From: Ferribacterium limneticum
Lineage (GTDB): Bacteria; Pseudomonadota; Gammaproteobacteria; Burkholderiales; Rhodocyclaceae
NCBI RefSeq assembly: GCF_020510625.1
Contig: NZ_CP075191.1
Coordinates: 2,084,001-2,148,000 of the forward strand
DNA: 64,000 nt
Direction: 5' to 3'
This document shows, piece after piece, positions 10,002-21,165 of this stretch. A program made the translations under genes and the position numbers. Below the pieces are notes generated by a model that was given only the letters and a program-made list of their open reading frames with translations, had not been told where the DNA came from and did no database searches. The stretch's first letter is position 1, and each line of letters starts with the position of its first letter.

Positions 10002-11324
10002 TTAAGGCTTTTTTTTCAGATATTTGACGGCATAACGCTTGGGCAGGGCTTTAACAACACGGGGGCATTGACGCCCCCGTCGCTTTTCCACGATGGCGAA
10101 TTGAAGCTGGATGCGCAAGCGCAACAAATGGGAGGGCAGTCTGCCCGGCGCCATCCCGGCCGCCCAGATCATTTCATTCTGCAAGATGTGCAGAGCCCGC
10201 AGGAAACTGAGGTCAGTCGGCTCGACCTTGGCTTGAATGGCGGCCTTGGCCATTTCCAGGCGGACCAGATTGTAGGCAATCAAGGCCCCCCAGATTTCCT
10301 GATTGATCCCCGTGGGTTGCTGACTGCGCAACGTCAGGGCCGTGCCGAGCATGGATTGCTTGAGTTCGCGATAGCTGGTTTCGATTTCCCAGCGACGGCG
10401 ATAGCACTCGGCCAAATCCTCGGCCTTGAAGCGGCGACGATCCAGCAGTGAGGTCAGCAGCACCCGTTCCTTCCCGTTGGCCGCCACCATCCGGACAGCG
10501 CGGGCCGTCCAGTATTCGGGCAGCGAGGGCGCTTTGGCGCGGGCTTGCGGCGAAACGCGCATACGCACGAGGCCATCTTGCTCGGTACCGGAGAGTCGTT
10601 CCCATTTTGTATTGGATTTGGCGGGAATCAGGTAGTGCCGCTCTTCTCCTCTCAAGCTCAGACCCAAGAGGATTTCCGCACAGAGAAAGCCACGATCAAA
10701 GACGGTCAGCGAATGCTCGGCGATACGCTCGACCAGCGTCTTGGCGTACAACATCTCGTTCTGGCCGTACTGGCCGAAGGCCATGTCGGCCACCAGATGC
10801 GAGGGAATCGCCGTGACGCTGACGGCCCGGACCTGCGGGTAACTCGCCACCTTGCCGCTGGCGTATGTCTGAGCACCAAAATGGGCCCGGTTCTCGGCGC
10901 TATCGGGCGTGCGAAAGGTGGTGCCATCCATGGCCCACAGGGAGAGTCCCTTCCAGGTATGGCGCTCGGCATCTTGCGCGCACCAGGCGCTTGCCGTCTG
11001 GCTGAAGAGAGTTTCAAGCGGATCGCTCCCCAGGCGTTGCCTGGCTTGCGTGACGGCACTCTTGCTGATGACCGGGGTCGCTGTGGACGGCAATGCCAGG
11101 TCCAGTGTCGCCAGCACTTCGGGCACGGATTGGTGCCGGTACAACGCCAGCGCAATAACCAACCACACCACTTGTTCGGCCGGTAATCGCCGTCGTCTGA
11201 TACTGGCCGTACCGGTCGCCCTGAGCGCCTGCTCAATCCACGCCAGCGGCAGATGCTCGGCCAATCGGTCAAGACCGATTGCGGGTAGAACATCCGTTGT
11301 CGCGTGAAGTTGGCTCGAGAACAT
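10002..11324 (-). CDS. IS4-family DDE transposase
   Basis: A 440-aa cut-and-paste transposase. The catalytic triad is visible: first Asp in LSLWAMDGTTFRTP, second Asp in LTVFDRGFLCAEIL, and Glu in the IS4 signature YRRRWEIETSYRELKQSMLG (Y-x2-R-x3-E-x6-K). The protein ends in a basic tail and its TAA stop (10002-10004) lies inside the left inverted repeat. It starts at ATG 11322-11324. The short leader contains a 7-bp inverted repeat CTATTGT-TT-ACAATAG (11349-11364) that could be an operator. The frame is intact, so the element may be active. Confidence 0.95.
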   Translation of the reverse strand: MFSSQLHATTDVLPAIGLDRLAEHLPLAWIEQALRATGTASIRRRRLPAEQVVWLVIALALYRHQSVPEVLATLDLALPSTATPVISKSAVTQARQRLGSDPLETLFSQTASAWCAQDAERHTWKGLSLWAMDGTTFRTPDSAENRAHFGAQTYASGKVASYPQVRAVSVTAIPSHLVADMAFGQYGQNEMLYAKTLVERIAEHSLTVFDRGFLCAEILLGLSLRGEERHYLIPAKSNTKWERLSGTEQDGLVRMRVSPQARAKAPSLPEYWTARAVRMVAANGKERVLLTSLLDRRRFKAEDLAECYRRRWEIETSYRELKQSMLGTALTLRSQQPTGINQEIWGALIAYNLVRLEMAKAAIQAKVEPTDLSFLRALHILQNEMIWAAGMAPGRLPSHLLRLRIQLQFAIVEKRRGRQCPRVVKALPKRYAVKYLKKKP

Positions 11325-11370
11325 CGAACCAGAAGTTAACAGCGTTTACTATTGTTTACAATAGCTTGCA

Positions 11371-11410
11371 AAAAAATAAAAATGCCGTTCAGTCTTAACT
11401 GAACGGCATT
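11371..11410 (-). terminator. Terminator built into the right end of the IS4 element
   Basis: AATGCCGTTCAG (11381-11392) and CTGAACGGCATT (11399-11410) form a perfect 12-bp stem with a 6-nt loop. On the minus strand it is followed by TTTATTTTTT (11380-11371). It would stop transcription entering from slyD before it reaches the transposase gene, and it replaces the slyD terminator that the insertion broke. One arm is the inverted repeat itself. Confidence 0.8.
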
Positions 11411-11452
11411 ACCGCCGAAGCGGGCATTCCGGATCGTTCGGACAGCTTGAAA

Positions 11453-11953
11453 TCAGTGGCAGGTCTCTTCGTCATCATCCGGATGATGGACGTGACCATG
11501 CTCAACTTCCTCTTCGCTGGCCGGGCGAATCGAGGTCACCGTGCAGGTGAAGACCAGCGCCATGCCGGCCAGCGGATGATTGCCGTCAAGGACGACCTTA
11601 TCGTCGGCGATATCAGTCACGCGGTAGATCACGAAGTCATCTTCGCCGCCATCTTCCGGGCCGCCTTCGAACTGCATGCCAACCTGCAACTCTTTCGGGA
11701 AATCCTTGCGCGGTTCGATCTGGACCATCTCGGCATCGTAGTCACCAAAGGCCTCATCCGGCTGCAGCTTGACCTGAATCGATTCGCCAACCTTCTTGCC
11801 TTGCATGGCTTCCTCGATCTTCGGGAAGATGTCCTCGTAACCGCCATGCAGGTAAATCAACGGCTCACGGCCTTCATCGACCACTTCGCCATCCGGGTCG
11901 GTGACATGGTAGTCGAGGGTAACGACGGTATTCTTGGCAACTTGCGTGTTCAT
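11453..11953 (-). CDS. slyD: FKBP-type peptidyl-prolyl isomerase SlyD
   Basis: A 166-aa SlyD-type prolyl isomerase and chaperone. The FKBP core begins AKNTVVTLDYHVTDPDGEVVDEG with PLIYLHGGYEDIFPKIEEAMQGKKVGE. It is interrupted by the insert-in-flap domain (PDEAFGDYDAEMVQIEPRKDFP to VTDIADDKVVLDGNHPLAGMALVF). The C-terminus is a short His/acid/Cys metal-binding tail (HGHVHHPDDDEETCH), the nickel-handling feature of SlyD, shorter than in E. coli. The start overlaps the stop of the peroxiredoxin gene by 4 bp, so the two are co-translated. Confidence 0.95.
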   Translation of the reverse strand: MNTQVAKNTVVTLDYHVTDPDGEVVDEGREPLIYLHGGYEDIFPKIEEAMQGKKVGESIQVKLQPDEAFGDYDAEMVQIEPRKDFPKELQVGMQFEGGPEDGGEDDFVIYRVTDIADDKVVLDGNHPLAGMALVFTCTVTSIRPASEEEVEHGHVHHPDDDEETCH

Positions 11954-12423
11954 GAATTCAGTTCCTTGATCAGGCGCAGCACTTCCAGTGCGTGGCCCTT
12001 GTAATTGACGTTATAGAGCGCATGGCGAATGGTGCCGCTGCGATCAATGATAAAAGTGGAGCGTGACACACCAAATTTCCGGTGGCCATCGACTTCCTTG
12101 GCTTGCCAGACACCGTACTGCTTGCAGACAGTTCCTTCTGCATCCGACAGCAACTCGATTCCGATGCCTTCCTTATCGCGAAATTCTGCGTGCTTCAGAC
12201 AGTCATCGCGGCTGATGCCGAGTAATACGCAATCCTGTCGGAGAAACTCATCTTCATGATCAGAAAAATCAGTAACCTCCTTGGTGCAACAGGGGGTGCC
12301 ATCTTTCGGATAGAAGAAAAGAACGATGTGTTTCTTCCCTTGAAACTTCGCCAGGTCGACAGTCTCCATATCGGCATCCGGCAGTGAAAACGTTGGGGCT
12401 TTTTCGCCAACCTTGAGCAGCAT
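11950..12423 (-). CDS. bcp: Bcp/PrxQ-type thiol peroxidase
   Basis: A 157-aa peroxiredoxin that would reduce peroxides in the cytosol. The active-site segment is FYPKDGTPCCTKEVTDF: the peroxidatic Cys is Cys46, and the usual Gly before it is replaced by Cys45. The residue five positions on, where atypical 2-Cys members keep the resolving Cys, is Thr51. Other cysteines are at 65, 75 and 100 (EGTVCKQYGVW, the position of E. coli Bcp Cys99). A strong ribosome-binding site (AAGGAG) precedes the ATG. It is transcribed with slyD. Confidence 0.93.
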   Translation of the reverse strand: MLLKVGEKAPTFSLPDADMETVDLAKFQGKKHIVLFFYPKDGTPCCTKEVTDFSDHEDEFLRQDCVLLGISRDDCLKHAEFRDKEGIGIELLSDAEGTVCKQYGVWQAKEVDGHRKFGVSRSTFIIDRSGTIRHALYNVNYKGHALEVLRLIKELNS

Positions 12424-12519
12424 GGTGTTCTCCTTGAACGCTCTGCACGGGGGACTGCTGAGAACGATTCTAGCGGAGGGATATACCGGTGACTACGGCG
12501 GTTAACGCGTTTTCGTGAA

Positions 12520-12804
12520 TTATTTTCCGGAAACTTTTTCAGGAATCTGTACGAAGATTTCGTCCTGCCTGACCATGCCCAACTCGAAACGGGCGCGTTC
12601 CTCAATGGCGTCATAACCTTGCTTCAGGTCGCGGACTTCGGCATCGAGGCCCGCGTTCCTGATTTCCAGCTTCTTGGTCACTTCCTTCTGCTGCTGCAAT
12701 TGACGGTCGTACTCCCAAACCTTCAGCCAGCCCCCCTTACCCACCCAGAGCGGATACTGGAGGAGGCCGATGGTTGCGAGCAGGCCGACCGTCAGCCAAC
12801 GCAT
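12520..12804 (-). CDS. ftsB: Cell division protein FtsB
   Basis: FtsB is a small bitopic protein that joins FtsL and FtsQ in the divisome. The 94-aa product has an N-terminal membrane helix ([19 protein letters not shown], about 4-22), a periplasmic coiled coil ([35 protein letters not shown]) and the FtsB C-terminal signature [21 protein letters not shown]. It lies 6 bp downstream of eno, the classic proteobacterial eno-ftsB arrangement. Confidence 0.95.
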   Translation of the reverse strand: MRWLTVGLLATIGLLQYPLWVGKGGWLKVWEYDRQLQQQKEVTKKLEIRNAGLDAEVRDLKQGYDAIEERARFELGMVRQDEIFVQIPEKVSGK

Positions 12805-12810
12805 GCGTGA

Positions 12811-14103
<1,293 letters not shown>

Positions 14104-14156
14104 TTATTATCAGAAGGTTAAATAGACAACTTAAATTAAATTATTAACACTAAAAC

Positions 14157-16696
<2,540 letters not shown>

Positions 16697-16788
16697 TCAA
16701 CTGGCCAAGCAAAATGACTAGAACCCGGCCAACGGCAAAAAGCGACCATTTGATAGAATCTCTTGCAAATCAATCACCAGAAACCCCC

Positions 16789-17733
16789 TTGAAGCGCGTT
16801 CTCGTCGTCAATTTTTCGCAAACCGGCCAGCTATCGGACATCACCGCGCAGTTGATCGGCCCGCTGCGCGATGCCGGCAATGAGGTTCATCTGGAAACGC
16901 TGCAGCCAGAGAATCCATTTCCTTTTCCGTGGCCGATCATCGATTTTGTCGATGCCATGCCCGAGTGCGTGCAACTTGATGCGCCGCCCCTGAAAGCGCT
17001 GGGCATCCCGCCCGCAACCGACTTCGATCTGGTGATCCTGAGCTATCAGGTCTGGTTCCTTTCCCCCGGTCTGCCGATGACGGCTTTCCTGAAAAGCCAG
17101 GAAGGCCAACGGCTGCTCAATGGCAAGCCGGTCGTCACCCTCGTCGCCTGTCGCAATATGTGGCTGTCGGCCCAGGAAACGATGCAGCGATTGATCGTCG
17201 AGGCCGGTGGCCAGTTGCGCGACCATATTGCCTTCACCGACCGCGGCCATCCGCTGGCCACTTTCATTACCACACCGCGCTGGGTTCTGACCGGCAAACG
17301 AGATCGCTTTCTTGGCATGCCCCCGGCCGGCGTCGCACCTGAAGAAATCGACGCAGCCAGCCGTTTCGGCCGAGCGCTGGCCGATGCGCTGAGCAAGGGT
17401 GAAGAAACAACCGGCCGGGCGATGCTGACCGGGCTACGTGCTGTCACCGTCAACCCTAGGCTGGCCATCAGCGAACGGGCTGGGCGACGGGCGTTTGGCG
17501 TCTGGTCAAAACTGATCCGTGCCTTCGGCAAACGCGGGCAATGGCAACGCCGCCCGGCCCTGCTCGTCTTTTCGATTTACCTAATTACCATGGTATTGAC
17601 GGTCGTTCCGACAAGCCTATTGTTACAATGGTTATTTTCCCCCCTGCTCAAACCGCGACTCGATCGGCTGCGCGCCCAACTAGAACAACCCAGCGGTTCC
17701 CAGGAATTCAACTTGCAAAAATATGACCAGTAG
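16789..17733 (+). CDS. DarA-type dialkylresorcinol protein (aromatase/condensing enzyme family)
   Basis: A flavodoxin-like protein resembling DarA of dialkylresorcinol clusters, where DarA works with the KAS DarB to build the resorcinol ring. Seen: N-terminal LKRVLVVNFSQTGQLSDITAQL (flavodoxin phosphate-loop-like), FDLVILSYQVWFLSPGLPMTAFL, LVACRNMWLSAQETM, FTDRGHPLATFITTPRW and a C-terminal hydrophobic hairpin (LLVFSIYLITMVLTVVPTSLLLQWLFSPLL). I chose TTG 16789 because family members begin at MKRVLV and a TAGAAT -10-like box lies at 16754-16759; ATG 16714 is the alternative. It overlaps the KAS III gene by 11 bp and is first in the operon. Confidence 0.75.
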   Translation: MKRVLVVNFSQTGQLSDITAQLIGPLRDAGNEVHLETLQPENPFPFPWPIIDFVDAMPECVQLDAPPLKALGIPPATDFDLVILSYQVWFLSPGLPMTAFLKSQEGQRLLNGKPVVTLVACRNMWLSAQETMQRLIVEAGGQLRDHIAFTDRGHPLATFITTPRWVLTGKRDRFLGMPPAGVAPEEIDAASRFGRALADALSKGEETTGRAMLTGLRAVTVNPRLAISERAGRRAFGVWSKLIRAFGKRGQWQRRPALLVFSIYLITMVLTVVPTSLLLQWLFSPLLKPRLDRLRAQLEQPSGSQEFNLQKYDQ

Positions 17734-18874
17734 CGGTAGCGCCTACATCACGAGTACCTCAGCCTTCCTGCCCAACGCCCCGGTCGCCAACGACGACATC
17801 GAAAAGGTGCTTGGCATGATCGCCGGCAAGCCTTCGCGCGCCCGCCGCATTGTGCTGCGCAATAACGGCATTCGAACCCGCCATTACGCGATCGACCCGG
17901 CGAGCGGCGAATTTACGCACTCCAATGCCCAACTGACGGCCGAAGCGATCCGCGGCCTTGATCTTGCCGGGGTCGATGTCCTCGCTTGCGGCACCTCCTG
18001 TCCTGACCAGCTGATGCCCAGCCACGGCGTGATGGTCCATGGCGAATTGGGCATTCCTCCCTGCGAGGTAGTATCGACAGCGGGCATATGCGCCGCCGGG
18101 GTCAGCGCCCTGAAATACGCCTACATGGCAGTGTTAACGGGGCAGGCCCGCAATGCGCTGGCCACGGGCTCCGAGCGGGCTTCCGGAGGCCTGCTGGCCC
18201 GCAATTACGACCTGGAATCGACACATCGCGTCGCAGAACTGGAAGAGAATCCGGAAATCGCCTTCGAAAAGGATTTTCTGCGCTGGATGCTCTCCGACGG
18301 CGCTGGCGCTTTTCTTGTGCAGAACGCACCGCGCCAGCAAGGTTTGTCACTGCGTATCGACTGGATCGACATCCAGTCACAGGCCGGCAGCATGCCGGTT
18401 TGCATGTATGCAGGCGGAGACAAGGCCGCCGACGGCACCCTGAAAGGCTGGCAGGAATATGCCGCCAGCCAATGGGGGGAACGCTCGATTTTTGCTGTCA
18501 AACAGGACGTCCGCCTGCTCAATGAATCAATCGTGGAGCAGACCTTTGGCAAGCCACTGAGCAAAGCCAGACGCAACCACGACCTCGCAGCCGACGAAAT
18601 CGACTGGTTCCTGCCCCACATGTCCTCAGAGTATTTTCGACAACCGTTGGCCGATTTCATGGCCGCAGCGGATTTCTGCTTGCCGCCGGAAAAATGGTTC
18701 ACCAATCTGCAGACCAAGGGCAATACCGGCTCGGCATCGATCTTCATCATGCTTGACGAACTGTTCCGCAGCGCTCGCCTCAAAGTCGGGGACCGCTTGC
18801 TCTGTTTCGTCCCGGAAAGCGGCCGCTTCACCGGCTCGCTGATGCATCTGACCGCCGTTGATCATGCTGGATAG
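17723..18874 (+). CDS. DarB-like beta-ketoacyl-ACP synthase III
   Basis: A 383-aa KAS III-fold ketosynthase. The catalytic triad is complete: Cys123 in EVVSTAGICAAGVSALKYA, His299 in DWFLPHMSSEYF and Asn334 in TKGNTGSASIFIML. As DarB-type enzymes do, it probably condenses two acyl thioesters, with DarA closing and aromatising the ring; this is inference from the family and the neighbour. The N-terminal part (RRIVLRNNGIRTRHYAID) is typical of the subfamily. It overlaps the gene upstream by 11 bp and the gene downstream by 11 bp, indicating translational coupling. Confidence 0.85.
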   Translation: MTSSGSAYITSTSAFLPNAPVANDDIEKVLGMIAGKPSRARRIVLRNNGIRTRHYAIDPASGEFTHSNAQLTAEAIRGLDLAGVDVLACGTSCPDQLMPSHGVMVHGELGIPPCEVVSTAGICAAGVSALKYAYMAVLTGQARNALATGSERASGGLLARNYDLESTHRVAELEENPEIAFEKDFLRWMLSDGAGAFLVQNAPRQQGLSLRIDWIDIQSQAGSMPVCMYAGGDKAADGTLKGWQEYAASQWGERSIFAVKQDVRLLNESIVEQTFGKPLSKARRNHDLAADEIDWFLPHMSSEYFRQPLADFMAAADFCLPPEKWFTNLQTKGNTGSASIFIMLDELFRSARLKVGDRLLCFVPESGRFTGSLMHLTAVDHAG

Positions 18875-19259
18875 CGAAGTCCCGCAGGAAGGCAACAGCA
18901 CACTGGGCGGACACCGCAAGGCGCTTTACGCTCGCGGCGACGACGGCAAGCTGCACATCGTCCAGTCAGCCGGCTGGGAGGTTGAGGAAATTGTCACCCG
19001 CCAGGCCATTGACGACCTGCTGCGGCTGACCGAAGACGCCCGCCAGCGCGTGCTTTCCGGCCAGACTTCGCCGCTCGAATACCACATGTACCGGGTACGG
19101 ATGGATGTCCCGCTGCTCTCGCAGGCCAGCGGTGTCTGGCAATGGCGCATTCGCCGGCATTTTCGGCCGGCCATTTTCGCCAGCCTGTCGCCCGCCCTGC
19201 TCGCCCGCTACGCCAACGCCATGGGCCTCACCGTCGAACAGCTGAAAAAGGCCGACTGA
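18864..19259 (+). CDS. Unrecognised 131-aa protein of the ketosynthase operon
   Basis: No domain recognised. The protein is soluble, without signal peptide or membrane helix. An N-terminal beta-rich piece (ALYARGDDGKLHIVQSAGWEVEEIVT) leads into helices (RQAIDDLLRLTEDARQRVLSGQTSPLEYHMYRVRMDVPLLSQASGVWQWRIRRHF) and a C-terminal helical tail (LSPALLARYANAMGLTVEQLKKAD). ATG 18864 overlaps the KAS III gene by 11 bp and the stop overlaps the next start as TGATG, so it is surely expressed with them. It could be an accessory or adaptor protein; no function is assigned. Confidence 0.75.
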   Translation: MLDSEVPQEGNSTLGGHRKALYARGDDGKLHIVQSAGWEVEEIVTRQAIDDLLRLTEDARQRVLSGQTSPLEYHMYRVRMDVPLLSQASGVWQWRIRRHFRPAIFASLSPALLARYANAMGLTVEQLKKAD

Positions 19260-20251
19260 TGGACTTCCAGCACAGCCAGGCCTCCCACTGCGAAAGCGGC
19301 GTCATGTCTTCGATGCTGCGCCATCACGGGCTGCCGCTCTCCGAGCCGATGACCTTCGGCCTGTCATCCGCCCTCTCCTTCGCCTACCTGCCGATCATCA
19401 AGATCAACGGGCTGCCGCTGGTCGCTTACCGCATGCCGCCCAAGGCCATCATCAAGGGCCTGCAGAAGCCGCTCGGCCTGAAGATGCGTTTCGAGACTTT
19501 CCGCAATCCGGACGCCGGTGTTGCCCGTCTCAACGAACTGCTGGCTGATGGAAAGATCGTCGGCCTGCAAACCTCGGTCTTCTGGCTGCCCTACCTGCCG
19601 GAAGACCTGCGTTTCCATTTCAACGCCCATAACGTGCTGGCTTTCGGGCGTGACCAAGCCTCCGGCGATTACCTGCTGTCCGACCCAGTGGCCGAAACCA
19701 CGGTCACCTGTCCCGCCCCCGACCTGCAGCGGGCGCGCTTCGCCAAGGGGGCGCTGGCGCCGAAAGGCCTGCTCTACTACCCGGTCGGCCAGCCGCAGAT
19801 GCCGGACTGGCATAAGGTTCTGCCTGCCGCCATCAAGAAGACAACGCGCATCATGCTCGACGCCCCGCTGCCGATCATCGGTGTGCGCGGCATTCGCCAT
19901 CTGGCCAAGGCCATCGAAAGGCTCGACGCCAGCGGCGACCCGGCACGCACCAAGATGTTCATCGGCCAGGTGGTGCGCATGCAGGAAGAAATCGGTACCG
20001 GCGGCGGCGGTTTTCGTTTCATCTACGCCTCGTTCCTGCAGGAAGCGGCCGAACTGCTGGCACGTCCGACGCTCAACGAGCTCTCCGAAACCCTGATCGA
20101 CATTGGCGACGAATGGCGTGAATTCGCGCTGGCCACTGCCCGCCAGATCCGCGACCGCGACCCGCTCGCCCCCGTGGCCCTGGCCGACAAGCTCCGCCAG
20201 ATCGCCGACCGCGAACAGGGCTTCTTCCGCGACCTGCGCCGCGCCGTCTGA
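19259..20251 (+). CDS. BtrH-family (papain/C39-like) putative acyltransferase
   Basis: A 330-aa protein with the BtrH N-terminal domain signature: QASHCESGVMSSMLRHHGLPLSEPMTFGLSSALSFAYLP (Cys in HCESG, likely nucleophile), KIVGLQTSVFWLPYLP and FNAHNVLAFGRDQASGDYLLSDP (His of AHNVLAFG). In butirosin synthesis BtrH moves an acyl group from an acyl carrier protein to an amine. By analogy this one may unload a chain from the carrier protein encoded three genes downstream. The C-terminal half is helical. The start overlaps the previous stop (TGATG), and its last base is the first base of the next ATG. Confidence 0.8.
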   Translation: MDFQHSQASHCESGVMSSMLRHHGLPLSEPMTFGLSSALSFAYLPIIKINGLPLVAYRMPPKAIIKGLQKPLGLKMRFETFRNPDAGVARLNELLADGKIVGLQTSVFWLPYLPEDLRFHFNAHNVLAFGRDQASGDYLLSDPVAETTVTCPAPDLQRARFAKGALAPKGLLYYPVGQPQMPDWHKVLPAAIKKTTRIMLDAPLPIIGVRGIRHLAKAIERLDASGDPARTKMFIGQVVRMQEEIGTGGGGFRFIYASFLQEAAELLARPTLNELSETLIDIGDEWREFALATARQIRDRDPLAPVALADKLRQIADREQGFFRDLRRAV

Positions 20252-21162
20252 TGCTGCACATCGAGGGCGTCTCGTTCCGCTACCGTGAGGCGACGAGCCC
20301 GGCGCTGGCTGACCTGACGTTGGACATCCCGGCTGGCGCTGTCTATGGCCTGCTCGGCCCTAACGGTGCCGGTAAAACGACACTGATTTCGCTGCTGGCC
20401 GGGCTGCTGAAAACCGCCACCGGAAACATCTTGCTGCATGGCCAGCCCTTGGCCGATGCCCGGGCTGCCAATCCCCGCGCCATTGCCCTGGTGCCGCAGG
20501 ATTATGCTTTCTACCCGATGCTCACCGTGGCCGAAAACCTGCGCTTCTTCGGCGGCGTACTCGGTCTGACCGGCGCCGACCTGAAGGCGCAGACAGATGC
20601 CGCCATCGTCTTCGCCCGTCTCGAACAGGTTACCGCCAAGCGGGCCGAACAGCTTTCCGGCGGCCTGCGCCGGCGCCTGAATCTGGCCATCGGACTGCTC
20701 GGCCAGCCGCAACTGTTGCTGCTGGATGAACCGACCGTCGGCGTCGACCCGCAATCGCGCCACTTCCTGCTCGACGCCATCGCGGCCCTGCCGGCGGCCG
20801 GCACGACAGTGATCTACACCAGCCACTACATGGAAGAAGTCGAGGCCATCTGCCAGCGCATTGCCATCATCGACCAGGGCCGACTGCTGGCTGAAGGTTC
20901 TCTGGCCGACATCTTGCACAGCCCTGAGCCGCAAGTCGAACTCCAGCTCGACCTGCCGTTGCCCGAGGACATTGCAGAACGCTATACCGCCTGCCCGCTC
21001 GGCCATCTGCAATACCGGCTGGACCTGGCATCGACCACCTCCTTGCCCCGCCTGCTCGACGAACTGGCGGCAGCGGGCTGCACCGTCCGCCACCTGAATC
21101 TCGGCCAGCATGACCTGGAGCAGTTTTTCATGCGCCTGACCAAGCGCTCGCTGCGGGACTGA
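20251..21162 (+). CDS. ABC-2 exporter ATP-binding protein
   Basis: A 303-aa ABC ATPase of the drug/polyketide exporter type. Walker A GPNGAGKTTLISLLAG (about residue 36), Q-loop VPQDYAFYPMLTVAEN, signature LSGGLRRRLNLAIGLLGQP, Walker B LLLLDEPTVGVDPQSR, and H-loop YTSHYMEEVEAI are all present. The C-terminal about 80 residues (from SPEPQVELQLDLPLP) form the extension common in ABC-2 exporters. It shares the A of its ATG with the last base of the previous stop and is followed 3 bp later by its permease. It probably exports the operon's product. Confidence 0.92.
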   Translation: MLHIEGVSFRYREATSPALADLTLDIPAGAVYGLLGPNGAGKTTLISLLAGLLKTATGNILLHGQPLADARAANPRAIALVPQDYAFYPMLTVAENLRFFGGVLGLTGADLKAQTDAAIVFARLEQVTAKRAEQLSGGLRRRLNLAIGLLGQPQLLLLDEPTVGVDPQSRHFLLDAIAALPAAGTTVIYTSHYMEEVEAICQRIAIIDQGRLLAEGSLADILHSPEPQVELQLDLPLPEDIAERYTACPLGHLQYRLDLASTTSLPRLLDELAAAGCTVRHLNLGQHDLEQFFMRLTKRSLRD

Positions 21163-21165
21163 GCC

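Larger units (their letters stand above)
9989..11411 (-). mobile_element. IS4-family insertion sequence, complete, 1423 bp
   Basis: The ends are perfect 18-bp inverted repeats, TAATGCCGTTCAGTTAAG at 9989-10006 and its complement at 11394-11411. They are flanked by identical 12-bp direct repeats CCGCCGAAGCGG (9977-9988, 11412-11423). A single DDE transposase gene fills the element. IS4-family elements usually duplicate 10-12 bp of target, in agreement. Intact ends, an intact gene and a perfect target duplication point to a recent insertion. The right end also carries an intrinsic terminator facing incoming transcription. Confidence 0.95.
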
